From contig NZ_CP118164.1 in assembly GCF_028748185.1 (NCBI RefSeq), positions 1,054,001-1,118,000 on the forward strand: a stretch of DNA of 64,000 nt, in the 5' to 3' direction. This document shows positions 26,702 through 33,969 of this stretch, one piece after another. The notes under the pieces were generated by a model. That model made no database searches. It saw only the letters and a list, made by a program, of their open reading frames with translations, and had not been told where the DNA came from. How positions within the stretch are numbered: the stretch's first letter is position 1; each line of letters begins with the position of its first letter. The position numbers were made by a program, and so were the translations under genes. Source of the stretch: Bremerella sp. P1. GTDB taxonomy: Bacteria; Planctomycetota; Planctomycetia; Pirellulales; Pirellulaceae.

Positions 26702-27745
26702 ATGAAGCGGATTAGTTCAAAGCGGGCGTTCACGCTCGTGGAGTTGTTAGTGGTGATTGCCATCATTGGTGTCCTCATCGCCCTGCTTTTGCCGGCCGTG
26801 CAGCAAGCTCGGGAAGCCGCTCGCCGCATGCAATGCACGAACAACTTGAAGCAGATGGGCCTGGGGCTACACAACCACCACGACACCTTCAATCGCTTCC
26901 CACCAGGAGCCGCGAATAACATCTCGCCATTTGGCACCAGCACTGGCCAGCAATGGGGCTCATCCTGGATGGGTTACATCATGCCGTTTTTGGAATTGAG
27001 TAACGCCTTCGAAATTGCTCAGTTGGGAAAGAACCAGCAGTACAACAGCACCAGCATTCGAGCTGGGATCGGCGACACGGCTGGCAGTCCCATCTTTGAT
27101 GCATTCAAGTGCCCTTCGGCAGCGCTCGACAATGACGTGTGCTTGAGCAATACCTCGCCGGGATCGATGGTGGCCGACTACGCAGGGATCGCCGGTCATG
27201 TGAACGGCTTTGGTGGATTGACCGGAAGCCCAGGCGAAACCGCCGGCACGAACAACGGTCCGGTTGGTCGAAACGGAATGCTGGGGTACAACACGCAAAA
27301 TAAGTTTGCGGATCTGACCGACGGATCGAGCAACACGATGGCTGTCGGCGAAGTGGGCGGCTGGATGTGGGAAAACGCGACGACCAAGCGAGACTTCCGC
27401 CCTGGCGTTCAGCACGGTTTCGCCATGGGTTGCAATGGCCGCAACAACTCAACCGATTTATCGCTGCCCAACGATGCCAACTCGCGCGTGTTCAACACGA
27501 CGACGCTCCGCTACCTGGTCAACGAGAATTGCCGCAACGGTAGCTGCTCGCTGGGTGATACCTCCTGTGCCGATGGTGTTTGCCAGAACATGGGCAATAA
27601 CCACCCGCTTCTGTCCGAGCACCCAGGCGGCGTGAACGTCCTGTTCGCGGACGGCTCGGTCCACTTCATTGCCGAAACGGCCGCCGCATCGGTACTTGCT
27701 GCCTATGCGTCCCGCAACGATGGCCAGACTGTCGAAGCTCCCTAG
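26702..27745 (+). CDS. DUF1559 prepilin-like protein
   Basis: 347 aa; the ATG at 26702 is favoured over 26696 because AAGGA is then eight bases away. The N-terminus is a type IV pilin/pseudopilin signal (SSKRAFTLVELLVVIAIIG), with cleavage expected before Phe and a hydrophobic helix that stays as the filament core. The conserved DUF1559 block follows (QQAREAARRMQCTNNLKQMG). Further DUF1559 hallmarks are DLTDGSSNTMAVGE and the C-terminal HPGGVNVLFADGSVHFI. Planctomycetes encode many such proteins, thought to be exported by a type II/IV pilus-like machine. The next gene is a small lipoprotein, the same arrangement as at 55.5-57.1 kb. Confidence 0.93.
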   Translation: MKRISSKRAFTLVELLVVIAIIGVLIALLLPAVQQAREAARRMQCTNNLKQMGLGLHNHHDTFNRFPPGAANNISPFGTSTGQQWGSSWMGYIMPFLELSNAFEIAQLGKNQQYNSTSIRAGIGDTAGSPIFDAFKCPSAALDNDVCLSNTSPGSMVADYAGIAGHVNGFGGLTGSPGETAGTNNGPVGRNGMLGYNTQNKFADLTDGSSNTMAVGEVGGWMWENATTKRDFRPGVQHGFAMGCNGRNNSTDLSLPNDANSRVFNTTTLRYLVNENCRNGSCSLGDTSCADGVCQNMGNNHPLLSEHPGGVNVLFADGSVHFIAETAAASVLAAYASRNDGQTVEAP

Positions 27746-27822
27746 TCATTGAAACGTTCGCACAAATCGGGCCGTGCTAACCGGCCCGATTTCCATCCCA
27801 TAATCGAGAACAGGCACACACC

Positions 27823-28233
27823 ATGCATCTGCGTAACTTTATCGCTATTTTCTGTCTTGCGGCATGCGTTATGGCTGGCTGCAATCAAGGACCGGCCCGC
27901 GAGGCCAATCCGAGATACGCCGTGACCGGCACGGTGACCTTGGATGGTCAGCCGATTCCCGAAGGTGAGATCATCTTCGAATCCGCCGAGGACGCGGCCG
28001 CAGGCATTCCTCCCGCGATCGGCAAAATCGAGAACGGCAATTACGAAGTGAAAGCCGCTCCGGGAACCAAGAAAGTTTCCGTCAGCGTCAAGGTGCCCGA
28101 TGGCCCGGCGGATGTCACGGGACTTCAACCAACCAAAGAAACGATCCCGTCGAAGTACAACGCCAAAACGACCCTCACAGCCGACGTTACCGAAGGGGAC
28201 AACACGGCTGACTTTGAGCTGACCTCGAAGTAG
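27823..28233 (+). CDS. Small lipoprotein with carboxypeptidase-regulatory-like fold
   Basis: 136 aa. The signal peptide ends in a lipobox (CVMAGC). The mature part is one beta-sandwich of the transthyretin/carboxypeptidase-regulatory type: YAVTGTVTLDGQPIPEGEIIFE, GKIENGNYEVKAAPGTKKVSV, then ETIPSKYN and a closing ADFELTSK. It lies 77 nt after a DUF1559 gene. Planctomycetes often place this family directly behind DUF1559, suggesting that the lipoprotein assists or accompanies the pilin-like protein at the outer surface. No enzymatic role is expected. Confidence 0.85.
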   Translation: MHLRNFIAIFCLAACVMAGCNQGPAREANPRYAVTGTVTLDGQPIPEGEIIFESAEDAAAGIPPAIGKIENGNYEVKAAPGTKKVSVSVKVPDGPADVTGLQPTKETIPSKYNAKTTLTADVTEGDNTADFELTSK

Positions 28234-28376
28234 TCGTCAGCCTTGCCGAGACGTTGAACGGAAACCACAATCACCCGCGTTCCCGATCGGTTCGCGGGTG
28301 ATGTTGTTTCTTGCCCCCGGCAATTCAGCTTCCGTTATCTGCGTCGGTCGATGTGACCGCCGATTTATTCGACCAT

Positions 28377-29459
28377 CTACTTATCAGGTTTTTCGGCACC
28401 CTTTCGGTCGTAGGCACCGAAGAGATCGGGATCCAGACCCTTGCGATCGAACAAACCTTTTAACGCGATATTGCCCATCTGAGGACCATCATCGGTCATG
28501 GTGACCCACATAATGTGGTCTACATTACCGGGGCCTTCATGGTGGAACGATGCACCGGCCGGCCCCATGGTGATATGTTCAACACCGTCAATGTTGTCGT
28601 AGTCGTAATAGTGCAGATGCCCGGCGAAAAACGTGTGGTCGCGGCCCTTCAGCATTTTCTGGACTTGCTTGAAACTCTCGGATGGATTCTCCCAGCAGGG
28701 TTCGTGCATGAACAGAAACGTCCAGCGCACATCCGCATGATCAGCCAGCGTCTCCTGAATCCAGGACATTTGTTTCTTGGGGAACTCAACCGGCTTACCC
28801 AACGCCGCCACGACGGCTTCGTCCGACATGAACTCCGCCAGCATCTCCTTGGCCTTAGCAGGGTCCTCTGATTGCAGTCGGTTGTAGAGTGCGATCTTCT
28901 CTTTCATCTCGGGCGGCGGCTCAGGACGGGAGTTGTCTTCACTGTCCAGGACCATGAACAGCACATTCTTGTAAACAAAGTAGTAATAGGTCGCTCCATG
29001 ACGCTCGCGCCAGACCTCTTGAGCGGTCTTGTTCGCAATGTCGTGATTGCCGGGGGTGCGGAAGAAGGGCATCTCCAGCGTATTGAGCATCTTGTCAACG
29101 TCATCCCATTCGGCGTTCAACTCTGCCTTCTGGTCGCTATATCCTTCGATCACATCACCGACGTTGATGACAAACTCTGGCTGAAGCAGATTGATCTTGT
29201 CGATGGCGAGTTTGAAAGTCCCCTCGACGTTGGCTCCGCCCGTTCGGTCACCAATGATCGTGAATTGAAAATTGCGAGGATTGTTCTTGAATTCCTTCGC
29301 GGTCCACGGCGTCGCGGCAGGCAGGGCCGCCTTGTCGTAAGAGAAGACCGATGTTCTGGCCTTTGCCTTGACGGCCTCCTGGGCAAGCGCTGTTGGTAAT
29401 GCGGTGCCGAAGAAGACACTCACCAATAAAGCAATGCAAATAGATATCTTGCCGTTCAT
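28377..29459 (-). CDS. Secreted metallophosphoesterase
   Basis: 360 aa, with GGGGGATC before the ATG. The signal peptide ends near TALAQE. Calcineurin-type motifs are present in order: IIGDRTGG (first metal ligands, with Arg in place of the usual His), FVINVGDVIEG (bridging Asp), FFRTPGNHDI (GNHD, about residue 145), FLFMHEPCW and FFAGHLHYY (GHxH). It is expected to hydrolyse phosphomono- or diesters in the periplasm or outside the cell. A long insertion between GNHD and the His motif is common in planctomycete members. It is convergent with the lipoprotein gene. Confidence 0.9.
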   Translation of the reverse strand: MNGKISICIALLVSVFFGTALPTALAQEAVKAKARTSVFSYDKAALPAATPWTAKEFKNNPRNFQFTIIGDRTGGANVEGTFKLAIDKINLLQPEFVINVGDVIEGYSDQKAELNAEWDDVDKMLNTLEMPFFRTPGNHDIANKTAQEVWRERHGATYYYFVYKNVLFMVLDSEDNSRPEPPPEMKEKIALYNRLQSEDPAKAKEMLAEFMSDEAVVAALGKPVEFPKKQMSWIQETLADHADVRWTFLFMHEPCWENPSESFKQVQKMLKGRDHTFFAGHLHYYDYDNIDGVEHITMGPAGASFHHEGPGNVDHIMWVTMTDDGPQMGNIALKGLFDRKGLDPDLFGAYDRKGAEKPDK

Positions 29460-29978
29460 CTTGATCCCCCTTCGTCGTTGAGAGGTAAGTTGTCCGAGGA
29501 GTGATTGAGTCGCAAGTTCCGTTCCATCCGAACAAAGACCTTGCGGTCTAAACCTCGATTTCCACGTGAGAAACGCAGGAAAGCGTTTGCTTCGCCCGGT
29601 TTGGTCCGCACGCTCAAAGGTTGTGGCCTACGGCGATAAACGCGACCAAAGAGAGCGAATTCAGCACACCCTGTGCTAATCCGCACACTGACGACAATTG
29701 GGGACACAGACAAATAGGGTCGCCAGTGCGAGAGGCTTCCACCAGCTTAAAGACCTGAGCTGGCTTGGGGCGGCCACTCCGTTGTGCAGGAGATGCGTCT
29801 TCAACCCTTGAGACCGCATTGCACTGGCCAGAGGCCGTGGCACACAGACGCAGCAAAGTGACTCGACAGTGCCACCCGGCCGTACCTCATTTGCTGGAGT
29901 AACGCGTAAGCAATCCGACACTATTAACCTATGTGCCCTCTCTTTATTTAGTTAGTATATTACTTACAATGACTTATT
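29460..29978. other. Intergenic start of the accessory island
   Basis: About 520 bases without a supported gene. The first part is the 5' region of the metallophosphoesterase gene. From about 29716 it is filled by a dispersed repeat, and from about 29930 it turns AT-rich. Confidence 0.4.
29716..29882. repeat. Dispersed repeat family 1, copy B
   Basis: A 167-base copy sharing long near-identical blocks with 30258-30500 and 32924-33145: AGAGGCTTCCACCAGCTTAA, GTTGTGCAGGAGATGCGTC, CTTGAGACCGCATTGCACT and AAAGTGACTCGACAGTGCCA. It lacks the leading GCGAATCAGG block. It is non-coding. Confidence 0.8.
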
Positions 29979-30170
29979 ATGAAGATATCTCAATATCAGT
30001 TTTTTCTGCGACAACTTCGAATTGCCATCGATAATGACGATGAAAAACACAAAAGAGCATCAATCAGAAATCTAGCGAGAATGGCTCGTGAGAATTTCGG
30101 AGAAGATTTAGAGAAATGGCGAGAGTGGGGCTATAATAATTCGGAGCGTTCCGGGATGAGACGCGAGTGA
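29979..30170 (+). CDS. Small AT-rich ORF, uncertain
   Basis: 63 aa, mostly helical and charged (RQLRIAIDNDDEKHKRASIRNLARMAREN). The base composition is clearly more AT-rich than the neighbouring chromosome, fitting recent acquisition. There is no recognisable ribosome-binding site, family or partner, so it may be a remnant or a real small protein. Confidence 0.35.
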   Translation: MKISQYQFFLRQLRIAIDNDDEKHKRASIRNLARMARENFGEDLEKWREWGYNNSERSGMRRE

Positions 30171-30257
30171 ATGAAGACAGGCGAAGACAAACGTGAAGAA
30201 ACGGTGCTGTATCACGCGTTGGTCCGCTACAGCTTCTGAACTCCTGAACAACTAGCG

Positions 30258-30500
30258 AACGGCAAGAGTGCCACTGGCGTCTCGCCAGTGCGAATCAGGT
30301 ACCCGGCTACCGATCAGAATCGGTCGGACCTAATGGGCGATCCATATAAGAGGCTTCCACCAGCTTAAAGACGTGGGCTGGCTTGGGTTTGCCACTCCGT
30401 TGTGCAGAAGATGCGTCGCCAACCCTTGAGACCGCATTGCACTGGCCAGAGGCCAGTGGCACACAGACGCAGCAAAGTGACTCGACAGTGCCACCCGCCG
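30258..30500. repeat. Dispersed repeat family 1, copy C (most complete)
   Basis: A 243-base copy with all blocks: AACGGCAAGAGTGCCACTGG, GCGAATCAGGTACCCGGCTA, CAGAATCGGTCGGACCTAAT, AAGAGGCTTCCACCAGCTTA, GCATTGCACTGGCCAGAGG and the end CAAAGTGACTCGACAGTGCC. The middle is free of tandem repeats. It interrupts the start of an integron-type cassette gene on the minus strand. Short inner inverted repeats (CCACTGGC / GCCAGTGG) suggest a foldable element. Confidence 0.8.
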
Positions 30501-30568
30501 AGAAGCACGCATGTCACAGCTCGGTCGTTCTGTCTGGCGTACGCAATCGCCTTCGGGATATCGTCCAA
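30501..30568 (-). pseudogene. 5' fragment of a cassette gene cut off by a repeat
   Basis: From a TTG at 30568, with AGAGGA upstream, the frame reads MDDIPKAIAYARQNDRAVTC before running into repeat copy C. The start lies 14 nt after the right-hand core site of an attC-like element (30583-30589), the normal position of a gene in an integron cassette. The rest of the gene is not seen. Translation through the repeat continues open to 30365, but that part is clearly repeat sequence. Confidence 0.5.
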
Positions 30569-30582
30569 ACTCGTCCTCTGAT

Positions 30583-30716
30583 GGCTAACGGATGAAGTTA
30601 AGCCGCCAACGGGGCGGCGCTGAAAACGTGCAGTCTAACGAACGGGGTTCTCCAAGGCGAGGACCGTGGCCCGCGAACCACCTGCCCCGTTGGTCGGCTT
30701 CAACGCGGTGTTAGCT
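30583..30716 (-). other. attC-like integron recombination site
   Basis: A 134-base imperfect palindrome. Read on the minus strand it starts with R'' AGCTAAC (30716-30710, overlapping the stop codon TAA of the preceding gene) and ends with R' GTTAGCC (30589-30583). The inner L''/L' boxes are also paired: GAAGCCGACCAACGGGGC against CCCCGTTGGCGGCTTAA. The two arms differ in spacing by a couple of bases, as the extrahelical bases of attC sites do. The core heptamers fit the GTTRRRY/RYYYAAC scheme at all but one or two positions. The stop codon inside R'' is typical of gene cassettes. Confidence 0.75.
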
Positions 30717-31049
30717 GGCAACTACCGACCAAGTTACTGACTGACCGCGTTCAAGACGTGCGACACCTGCAGTCAGGCTGCCGTGCAAATCCTCCGACTT
30801 GTGAAGCAAATCCACACCTGCGAAACCAACCCGCGCAGCCTCTGATCTGGCAAGCTCGAAGGTCTGCAACTGGAATTGGCGTTGTCCGAAGAAGAAGATT
30901 GCAACAAGTTCGTTGAGTTGATCAAGCGGGAGAGAGTCCATTGCGTCAAACAGCTCAACGGTAACACTGAAGTTCGAAGTGTCTGCACTGCGCTGGAACG
31001 ACTGCTCGACGATATGATCAAACTCTGCTCGCCTGAAGTTCAGAATCAT
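30711..31049 (-). CDS. Integron-type cassette gene, product unknown
   Basis: 112 aa. The ATG at 31049 is seven bases after a core-site heptamer (31057-31063), and the stop codon lies within the R'' box of the attC-like site at 30583-30716, so the gene fills one cassette of about 475 bases. The protein is soluble, with a probable alpha-helical start (RRAEFDHIVEQSFQRSADTS) and no recognised family, which is usual for cassette genes. An overlapping plus-strand frame exists but lacks the cassette logic. Confidence 0.6.
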   Translation of the reverse strand: MILNFRRAEFDHIVEQSFQRSADTSNFSVTVELFDAMDSLPLDQLNELVAIFFFGQRQFQLQTFELARSEAARVGFAGVDLLHKSEDLHGSLTAGVARLERGQSVTWSVVAS

Positions 31050-31056
31050 CGAGTCC

Positions 31057-31063
31057 AGCTAAC
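31057..31063 (-). other. Isolated attC core-site heptamer (R' remnant)
   Basis: GTTAGCT on the minus strand, identical to one core of the neighbouring attC-like site, sits directly upstream of the 112-aa cassette gene. The rest of the corresponding attC cannot be paired; the stretch up to 31313 contains a repeat fragment that may have destroyed it. Confidence 0.45.
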
Positions 31064-31221
31064 TTGTTATTAGACAGAGTTTCTCTGTATAAGCACCGCT
31101 TACACAGAATCAATTTGCGGAATTCACTTCTTACCATACCCTTGCGGGTATACACAGGCGCATGCCAAGTACCCCCGTTTGTGTTGAAGCGACGCTGGTT
31201 GAATCTTACCGAGCCCCTGTG

Positions 31222-31280
31222 CAACGAGCAAACGGCAAGAGTGCCACTGGCGTCATAGTGGCTTGACAGTGCGACCCAGC
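31222..31280. repeat. Dispersed repeat family 1, end fragment
   Basis: This fragment joins the leading block (AACGGCAAGAGTGCCACTGG) directly to the trailing block (TTGACAGTGCGACCCAGCCG), so it looks like an internally deleted copy of the 243-base repeat. It sits where an attC of the ATP-grasp cassette would be expected. Confidence 0.6.
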
Positions 31281-31313
31281 CGACTCGTCGTGCATCGCCT
31301 GTTTCGTCGGTCA

Positions 31314-32066
31314 TTATACGTATCTACTAACTAGTTCAAGCCAACGTGATGTTACAAGATCGGTGTAATCTTCGGGGCCTATGCCATAGGCCCCCAGCGA
31401 GAAACCGTCGTTTAGTTCGATCAGCGCAGTTTCGCCTGTCGTCAGCGTCCCAAAATCGATCCCGTAGCTAGTCATCCCGATGCCCGAGGACGCTAGTGTC
31501 CCAACGGCATCTTCAACCACCGCGCGGGAGAGCCGCTCGTCCTCTTCGCCAAAATAGTGGCTGATAGCACGAATCGCGTTCTCAACTACGTAAAAACGGT
31601 ATTCAGAAACCCAACCGACCACATCCGAGCAAGAGACGCGTTCGGAACGGGATGTATCGAGGAATCTGGGAATATCATTGGATGAGTTTAGAACGAACCC
31701 TGTAAAGGATTTGGCGCGTCCACATGGTTTTACGAAGCGGGGTTTCGCCCCATCACTTCGCATGTAGTCGATTTCTTCACCAACCGTTGAGTTCCATACG
31801 CTGCGGTGGAGAAATGGCCGAAGGCAATCAGGATAGGGATCCGAAGATGGAATCGGAACGCCGAGTTGACGCAGGGCGCCGACGAAGGAATCGACATCAC
31901 CAACAACCAGCGTTTCTGGCGTGAGTGGAAGTTGACGACGACTGATGTGTTTCTTGGAGAAGTACTTGATTGCAACGCCGCGGCGATGCAGCGTGTCGGC
32001 GACCATGCGTTCCTCGGCACCAAGTTGCCCGGTGCCGGATTGCTCGATGTAAGCGGTATGAATCAT
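31314..32066 (-). CDS. ATP-grasp protein (R2K type) in an integron-type cassette
   Basis: 250 aa; the ATG lies ten bases after the R' box of an attC-like site. The C-terminal half has ATP-grasp signatures: FVKPCGRAKSFTGFVL (phosphate-binding Lys), VVGWVSEYRFYVVENAIRA (adenine/ribose region), YGIDFGTLTTGETALIELNDG (metal ligands Glu and Asn) and GAYGIGPEDYTDLV. This matches the R2K clade of ATP-grasp proteins, which join carboxylates to amines and are common in mobile and defence-like contexts. The N-terminal part (LPLTPETLVVGDVDSFVGAL) is the usual pre-ATP-grasp Rossmann-like region. The substrate is unknown. Confidence 0.8.
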   Translation of the reverse strand: MIHTAYIEQSGTGQLGAEERMVADTLHRRGVAIKYFSKKHISRRQLPLTPETLVVGDVDSFVGALRQLGVPIPSSDPYPDCLRPFLHRSVWNSTVGEEIDYMRSDGAKPRFVKPCGRAKSFTGFVLNSSNDIPRFLDTSRSERVSCSDVVGWVSEYRFYVVENAIRAISHYFGEEDERLSRAVVEDAVGTLASSGIGMTSYGIDFGTLTTGETALIELNDGFSLGAYGIGPEDYTDLVTSRWLELVSRYV

Positions 32067-32075
32067 TGCCTAGTC

Positions 32076-32165
32076 GGATAACGTCAAAACCACCCGATTG
32101 CCGCCACATGACATGGACTTGAGGAAATGCCCGGGTGGCAACTCAGGTGCGTTGCGTGGTTATCC
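32076..32165 (-). other. attC-like integron recombination site
   Basis: A 90-base imperfect palindrome lying exactly between two minus-strand genes. On the minus strand R'' is GGATAAC (32165-32159), containing the stop codon of the upstream gene, and R' is its perfect complement GTTATCC (32082-32076), ten bases before the ATP-grasp start codon. The arms GTTGCCACCCGG and CGGCAATCGGGTGG are also complementary, with one extra unpaired G on one side. The size (57-141 bases is usual for attC), symmetry and placement all fit an integron attC site. Confidence 0.78.
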
Positions 32166-32723
32166 CGCTACTTCGCGACCAGTATCGATGTCGAAAGTGT
32201 ATCCCATGTCGTTGAAATCAACCACATGCACATGATCATCAAGCAGCCTACAGCCGTTGGTGAAAATATCAGCGCCGAAAGCTCGCCAAACAATGTCGCC
32301 GCCAAAGGTCACACGAGCGATTTCGATTTCGCCATGTGAAATATAGCAGTGATGTTTTTCGGAGTGGTAGACACCAAAACAGGTTGCGGTGTCGCTTTTG
32401 GTTGCCCATTGAAGTTCGAGTGTTGGAATGCGGAGTGACGCCATAAACGGCCCAACCGCAACAATGCAAAACTCGTTGTTAATGATTGCCGAATGTTCGT
32501 GGACGCCCGATGCGCCGCCACTAGCCAACAAAATACAAGTTGCGATCAATTTGGTGTTGTCGGAGACCTGCACGGCATGCCGGGAAGCGACAGCGTACTC
32601 GGAGCGTGCATCATCGAGATGGTATTCGTGATCATATGCGTGGACGTTGTCTACTGAGCCAACGCTGTGAGTTGGCTCATCAGCAATTGTCACGCGGTAT
32701 TTACCAGAAATTAGTTCAAGCAT
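32160..32723 (-). CDS. Integron-type cassette gene, product unknown
   Basis: 187 aa, soluble, no signal peptide. The stop codon lies inside the R'' box of the attC-like site at 32076-32165. The sequence alternates strands and turns (CFGVYHSEKHHCYISHGEIE, ARVTFGGDIVWRAFG, HVHVVDFNDMGYTFDIDTG) and probably forms part of a beta-propeller or a similar all-beta fold. I recognise no named family. The gene follows a lone core heptamer at 32745-32751. Confidence 0.7.
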   Translation of the reverse strand: MLELISGKYRVTIADEPTHSVGSVDNVHAYDHEYHLDDARSEYAVASRHAVQVSDNTKLIATCILLASGGASGVHEHSAIINNEFCIVAVGPFMASLRIPTLELQWATKSDTATCFGVYHSEKHHCYISHGEIEIARVTFGGDIVWRAFGADIFTNGCRLLDDHVHVVDFNDMGYTFDIDTGREVAG

Positions 32724-32744
32724 TTTGGATGGAATGGTTTTACG

Positions 32745-32751
32745 GCATAAC
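32745..32751 (-). other. Isolated attC core-site heptamer (R' remnant)
   Basis: GTTATGC on the minus strand, the same heptamer as in Vibrio cholerae VCR-type attC ends, lies 21 bases upstream of the 187-aa cassette gene. Immediately beyond it a family 2 repeat begins, which would have replaced the rest of the attC. Confidence 0.4.
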
Positions 32752-32757
32752 GGCCAA

Positions 32758-32824
32758 GTGGCACTGCCAGGAATCCAATCGGTTCCATATCGTAACGTGT
32801 GCCACTGCTGCCCTCAGCAGTGCC
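32758..32824. repeat. Dispersed repeat family 2, copy 1
   Basis: A 67-base element nearly identical to 33970-34035: GTGGCACTGCCAGGAATCCA, ATCGGTTCCAT and GTGTGCCACTGCTGCCCTCA. It ends in the short palindrome GCACTGCTGAGGGCAGCAGTGG read on the minus strand. It is non-coding. Confidence 0.75.
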
Positions 32825-32923
32825 AGTCCGACAAAGCATACTCGAAAGAACTACGCGTTTTCAAACGTCTCGACTCTCAAACCCCTTCATCAGCCCTGAG
32901 AGCATCTTTGCGATCTCTTCCAG

Positions 32924-33145
32924 CTTGGCCATTGCGAATCAGGTACCTGGTTACCGATCAGAATCGGTCGGACCCAATGGGTGATCCACATAAGAGGCAT
33001 CCATCAGCGTAAAGACGTGAGCTGGCTTGGGTCGGCCATTCCGTTGTGCAGAAGATGCATCGTCAACCCTTGAGACCGCATTGCACTGGCCAGAGGCCAG
33101 TGGCACACAGACGTTGCAAAGTGACTCGCCAGTGCCACCCGGCCG
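32924..33145. repeat. Dispersed repeat family 1, copy D
   Basis: A 222-base copy aligned with 30258-30500 from GCGAATCAGGTACCTGGTTA to GACTCGCCAGTGCCACCCGG. It differs by scattered substitutions and lacks the leading AACGGCAAGAG block, so the copies are related but not recent duplicates. Confidence 0.8.
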
Positions 33146-33284
33146 CGGAAGTGGTACCCACCGACCGCAGTTCCGGCGTAGGCAAGAGTCAGCAAAAATA
33201 TTCGATTTTTTGAGCCCAATATTTACAATAACCGTGCGAACTGCTTATTGCTTGCGCCCGTCCACCACATTGATGAGCCTGTAA

Positions 33285-33905
33285 ATGAACCACCCACTCT
33301 TGAGACTGAAGCATCACGCGATTCCACTCGCTTTGAGTTGCATAGCTTGCGTAGTAACGGGATGTCCGCTGCAAAAAAGCGGACCACCAGCACAATCGCC
33401 GATTGTGGCGAAGCCTAAGGGCCAGCCTAAAGTTTCTTCTGGTCCGAGTCCTGGCGAAGACGCCAAGAGCGTGAACGTGATTACGACCTACAGCGGAGTC
33501 TGTTCCATGAACCCAGCCACCCCCGCCAATCCCGCCGGTGACATGACGGGTTCGCCAATCTACAGCCAGTCGGATTTTGAAAAGTTCATCGGACGCATAC
33601 CGGAAAACTTGCCGTCCAAGACCAACCCACCGCCAAAAAATGACGATCCTCTGCTGGAGAAACCAAAGATTGATTTCGAGAAGAACATGGCACTGGTGCT
33701 GCTAAATCCCGACACGTTGTCCTCAAAGCCGAAAGTGCTGTCTATCCGTGAAGATGCAGAAACGATGTGGATCGAGGCGGAATACCCAGCTAAGCCGCCC
33801 GGCGAGGTGTATCCGGATGGGATGGGGACGTACACGATCGTCATTGTCCCGTACTCTGGCGAGATGAAAACAACGAGGTTTGGTTTTACAGACGGTGCTG
33901 ATTGA
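33285..33905 (+). CDS. Lipoprotein of unknown function
   Basis: 206 aa. The signal peptide has a lipobox ending VVTGC. A Pro/Lys/Ser-rich linker of about 50 residues follows. The folded part (about 95-206) has YSQSDFEKFIGRIP, then IDFEKNMALVLLNPDTLSSKPKVLSI and a closing YTIVIVPYSGEMKTTRFGF, typical of a small beta-sandwich similar to protease-inhibitor-like lipoproteins. The family is not identified. It lies on the plus strand, opposite the cassettes, between copies of both dispersed repeats. Confidence 0.68.
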   Translation: MNHPLLRLKHHAIPLALSCIACVVTGCPLQKSGPPAQSPIVAKPKGQPKVSSGPSPGEDAKSVNVITTYSGVCSMNPATPANPAGDMTGSPIYSQSDFEKFIGRIPENLPSKTNPPPKNDDPLLEKPKIDFEKNMALVLLNPDTLSSKPKVLSIREDAETMWIEAEYPAKPPGEVYPDGMGTYTIVIVPYSGEMKTTRFGFTDGAD

Positions 33906-33969
33906 CGCGCGTCACGAAGGCGATCTTTGAAATGCGTCCGGTCAGATCGACCGATGCGAATTCGGCTGG

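Noticed and set aside
26473-26715. 80-codon plus-strand frame ahead of the DUF1559 gene
   Set aside because: No ribosome-binding site or domain; it overlaps hairpins and the start of the DUF1559 gene.
30876-31073. 65-codon plus-strand frame across the 112-aa cassette gene
   Set aside because: The minus-strand gene has the cassette layout (core heptamer before the start, stop inside R''), while the plus-strand frame runs across the core site.
31018-31314. 98-codon minus-strand frame after the ATP-grasp gene
   Set aside because: It spans a dispersed repeat fragment, a core heptamer and the start of the next cassette gene, so it is unlikely to be a protein.
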